Shown here one piece after another: positions 5,858 through 6,378 of a DNA stretch of 6,378 nt. This DNA is from Actinomycetota bacterium. Its GTDB lineage: Bacteria; Actinomycetota; Acidimicrobiia; IMCC26256; JACDBD01. The stretch lies in NCBI GenBank assembly GCA_013695115.1, contig JACDBD010000126.1, positions 1-6,378 of the forward strand, given 5' to 3'. The translations under genes were made by a program, and so were the position numbers. The notes below the pieces were generated by a model that saw only the letters and a program-made list of their open reading frames with translations, searched no databases and was not told the DNA's origin. Each line of letters starts with the position of its first letter. Positions within the stretch are counted from its first letter, which is position 1.

Positions 5858-5877
5858 GGTCAAACCTCCTCTTGACC
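5858..5877. promoter_or_regulatory. Inverted TTGACC pair, possible back-to-back -35 boxes
   Basis: GGTCAA (5858-5863), 8 bases, TTGACC (5872-5877) form a perfect inverted repeat. TTGACC is close to the TTGACA -35 consensus in each direction, facing the HTH gene leftward and the SAF gene rightward. The matching -10 boxes are weak: CACTAT (5895-5900, spacer 17) on plus, and TGTGAT (5838-5833, spacer 19) inside the tandem repeat on minus. It may be a pair of divergent promoters or a dyad operator. Confidence 0.45.
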
Positions 5878-5952
5878 GGACCGAGCACGTTCCCCACTAT
5901 TGCGACAGCCAGCGCCGGCACCGGGAGCCCCGATGCACGGCGGTGGCAGGGC

Positions 5953-5959
5953 GGGAGGA
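5953..5959 (+). promoter_or_regulatory. Ribosome binding site GGGAGGA for the SAF-domain gene
   Basis: A strong Shine-Dalgarno sequence three bases before ATG 5963 fixes the start of the SAF-domain gene. Confidence 0.75.
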
Positions 5960-5962
5960 TCG

Positions 5963-6378
5963 ATGGCGGTCCAGGCACCCAGTCGTGGGGCGAGGGACGC
6001 CACCCCACTCCGTTCACGCCGCCGAATCCTCAGCGCCCTCTCCGCCGGACACCTCGTGATGATCGTGGCGGGGTTGTCGGGGATCCTCCTGACCCTCGCG
6101 TTCCTGCGTAGCGCGGACCGACGCGTCGAAGTGGCAGTCGCGGCGCTCGACCTGCATGCGGGAACCGCCGTCGATGGCGGCGACGTCCGGTACGAGCGCG
6201 TGAGGATGGACGGTGACCTCCTGGACACGGTGCTCCAGCGTGACGACGTGGCCGATCTCGACGGCGCTGTGGCGACCGAGACGATCCGCGCGGGGGAGCT
6301 GATCTCCCGCACGGACGTGCGATCAGCGGCCGCCAGGTCGGGACTGCGGGCGGTCAGCATCCCGATCGAGCCGGCGCG
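5963..6378 (+). CDS. SAF-domain protein, CpaB/RcpC-like pilus assembly (3' end outside window)
   Basis: 138 complete codons are present; the gene continues past the right edge. A basic N-terminus (RSRRR, 17-21) is followed by one membrane helix (about 30-49, HLVMIVAGLSGILLTLAFLR), placing the rest outside the membrane. An SAF domain begins at about residue 55: VEVAVAALDLHAGTAVDGGD (from 55), VATETIRAGELISRTDV (103-119), and then GLRAVSIPIEPAR (127-139, where the final codon is partial), the turn typical of CpaB/RcpC. In that family the protein helps organise the secretin or inner platform of Flp/Tad pili; in Gram-positive relatives without an outer membrane the role is less clear. FlgA-like or other SAF proteins are alternatives, but the GLRAVSIPI motif favours CpaB. 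It starts with a strong ribosome site and is divergent from the HTH gene. Tad ATPase genes would be expected downstream. Confidence 0.82.
   Translation, partial: MAVQAPSRGARDATPLRSRRRILSALSAGHLVMIVAGLSGILLTLAFLRSADRRVEVAVAALDLHAGTAVDGGDVRYERVRMDGDLLDTVLQRDDVADLDGAVATETIRAGELISRTDVRSAAARSGLRAVSIPIEPA

Noticed and set aside
5860..6360. 166-codon minus-strand open frame opposite the SAF gene
   Set aside because: It has Ser/Arg/Ala-rich composition with no domain, and the plus strand carries a clear SAF domain with a ribosome site.

Overview
The window is very GC-rich (roughly 70% by eye), uses GTG starts often, and carries actinobacterial gene families: a Phd-type/PIN toxin-antitoxin pair with a typical actinobacterial antitoxin tail, a MerR/excisionase-type HTH protein and an SAF-domain pilus protein. 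I infer a chromosomal segment of an actinobacterium, possibly of the Acidimicrobiia. That placement is from gene style only and was not tested by a search.

Layout. (1) Positions 1-1934, minus strand: a large membrane protein with a spermidine-synthase-like domain between two membrane regions. Its 3' end lies beyond the window. (2) A 165-bp divergent gap leads to 2100-3578, plus strand: a Tat-signal protein of unrecognised function, probably an all-helical enzyme-like domain plus a C-terminal beta-rich part. (3) 3575-4027, minus: a MarR-family regulator whose stop codon shares a CTAG with the stop of the preceding gene. (4) 4127-4717, plus: a conserved-looking hypothetical protein with two Sm-like beta segments. 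It is divergent from marR across 99 bp that contain two overlapping palindromes. (5) 5745-4722, minus: an HTH_17 protein, then a vapB-vapC toxin-antitoxin pair whose stop and start overlap. (6) 5963 to the window end, plus: the start of a CpaB-like SAF-domain protein, probably the first gene of a Flp/Tad pilus cluster continuing to the right.

The genes look like several small transcription units. Control signals cluster in three divergent or upstream gaps: palindromes between marR and its neighbour, direct plus inverted repeats in front of vapBC, and a 17-bp tandem repeat next to an inverted TTGACC pair between the HTH gene and the SAF gene. The least understood parts are the Tat-signal protein paired with the membrane spermidine-synthase-like protein, and the Sm-like protein that may belong with the pilus genes but is separated from them by the minus-strand HTH/vapBC block. 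I see no RNA genes, CRISPR array, insertion sequence or clear rho-independent terminator. No clearly new system is demonstrated.
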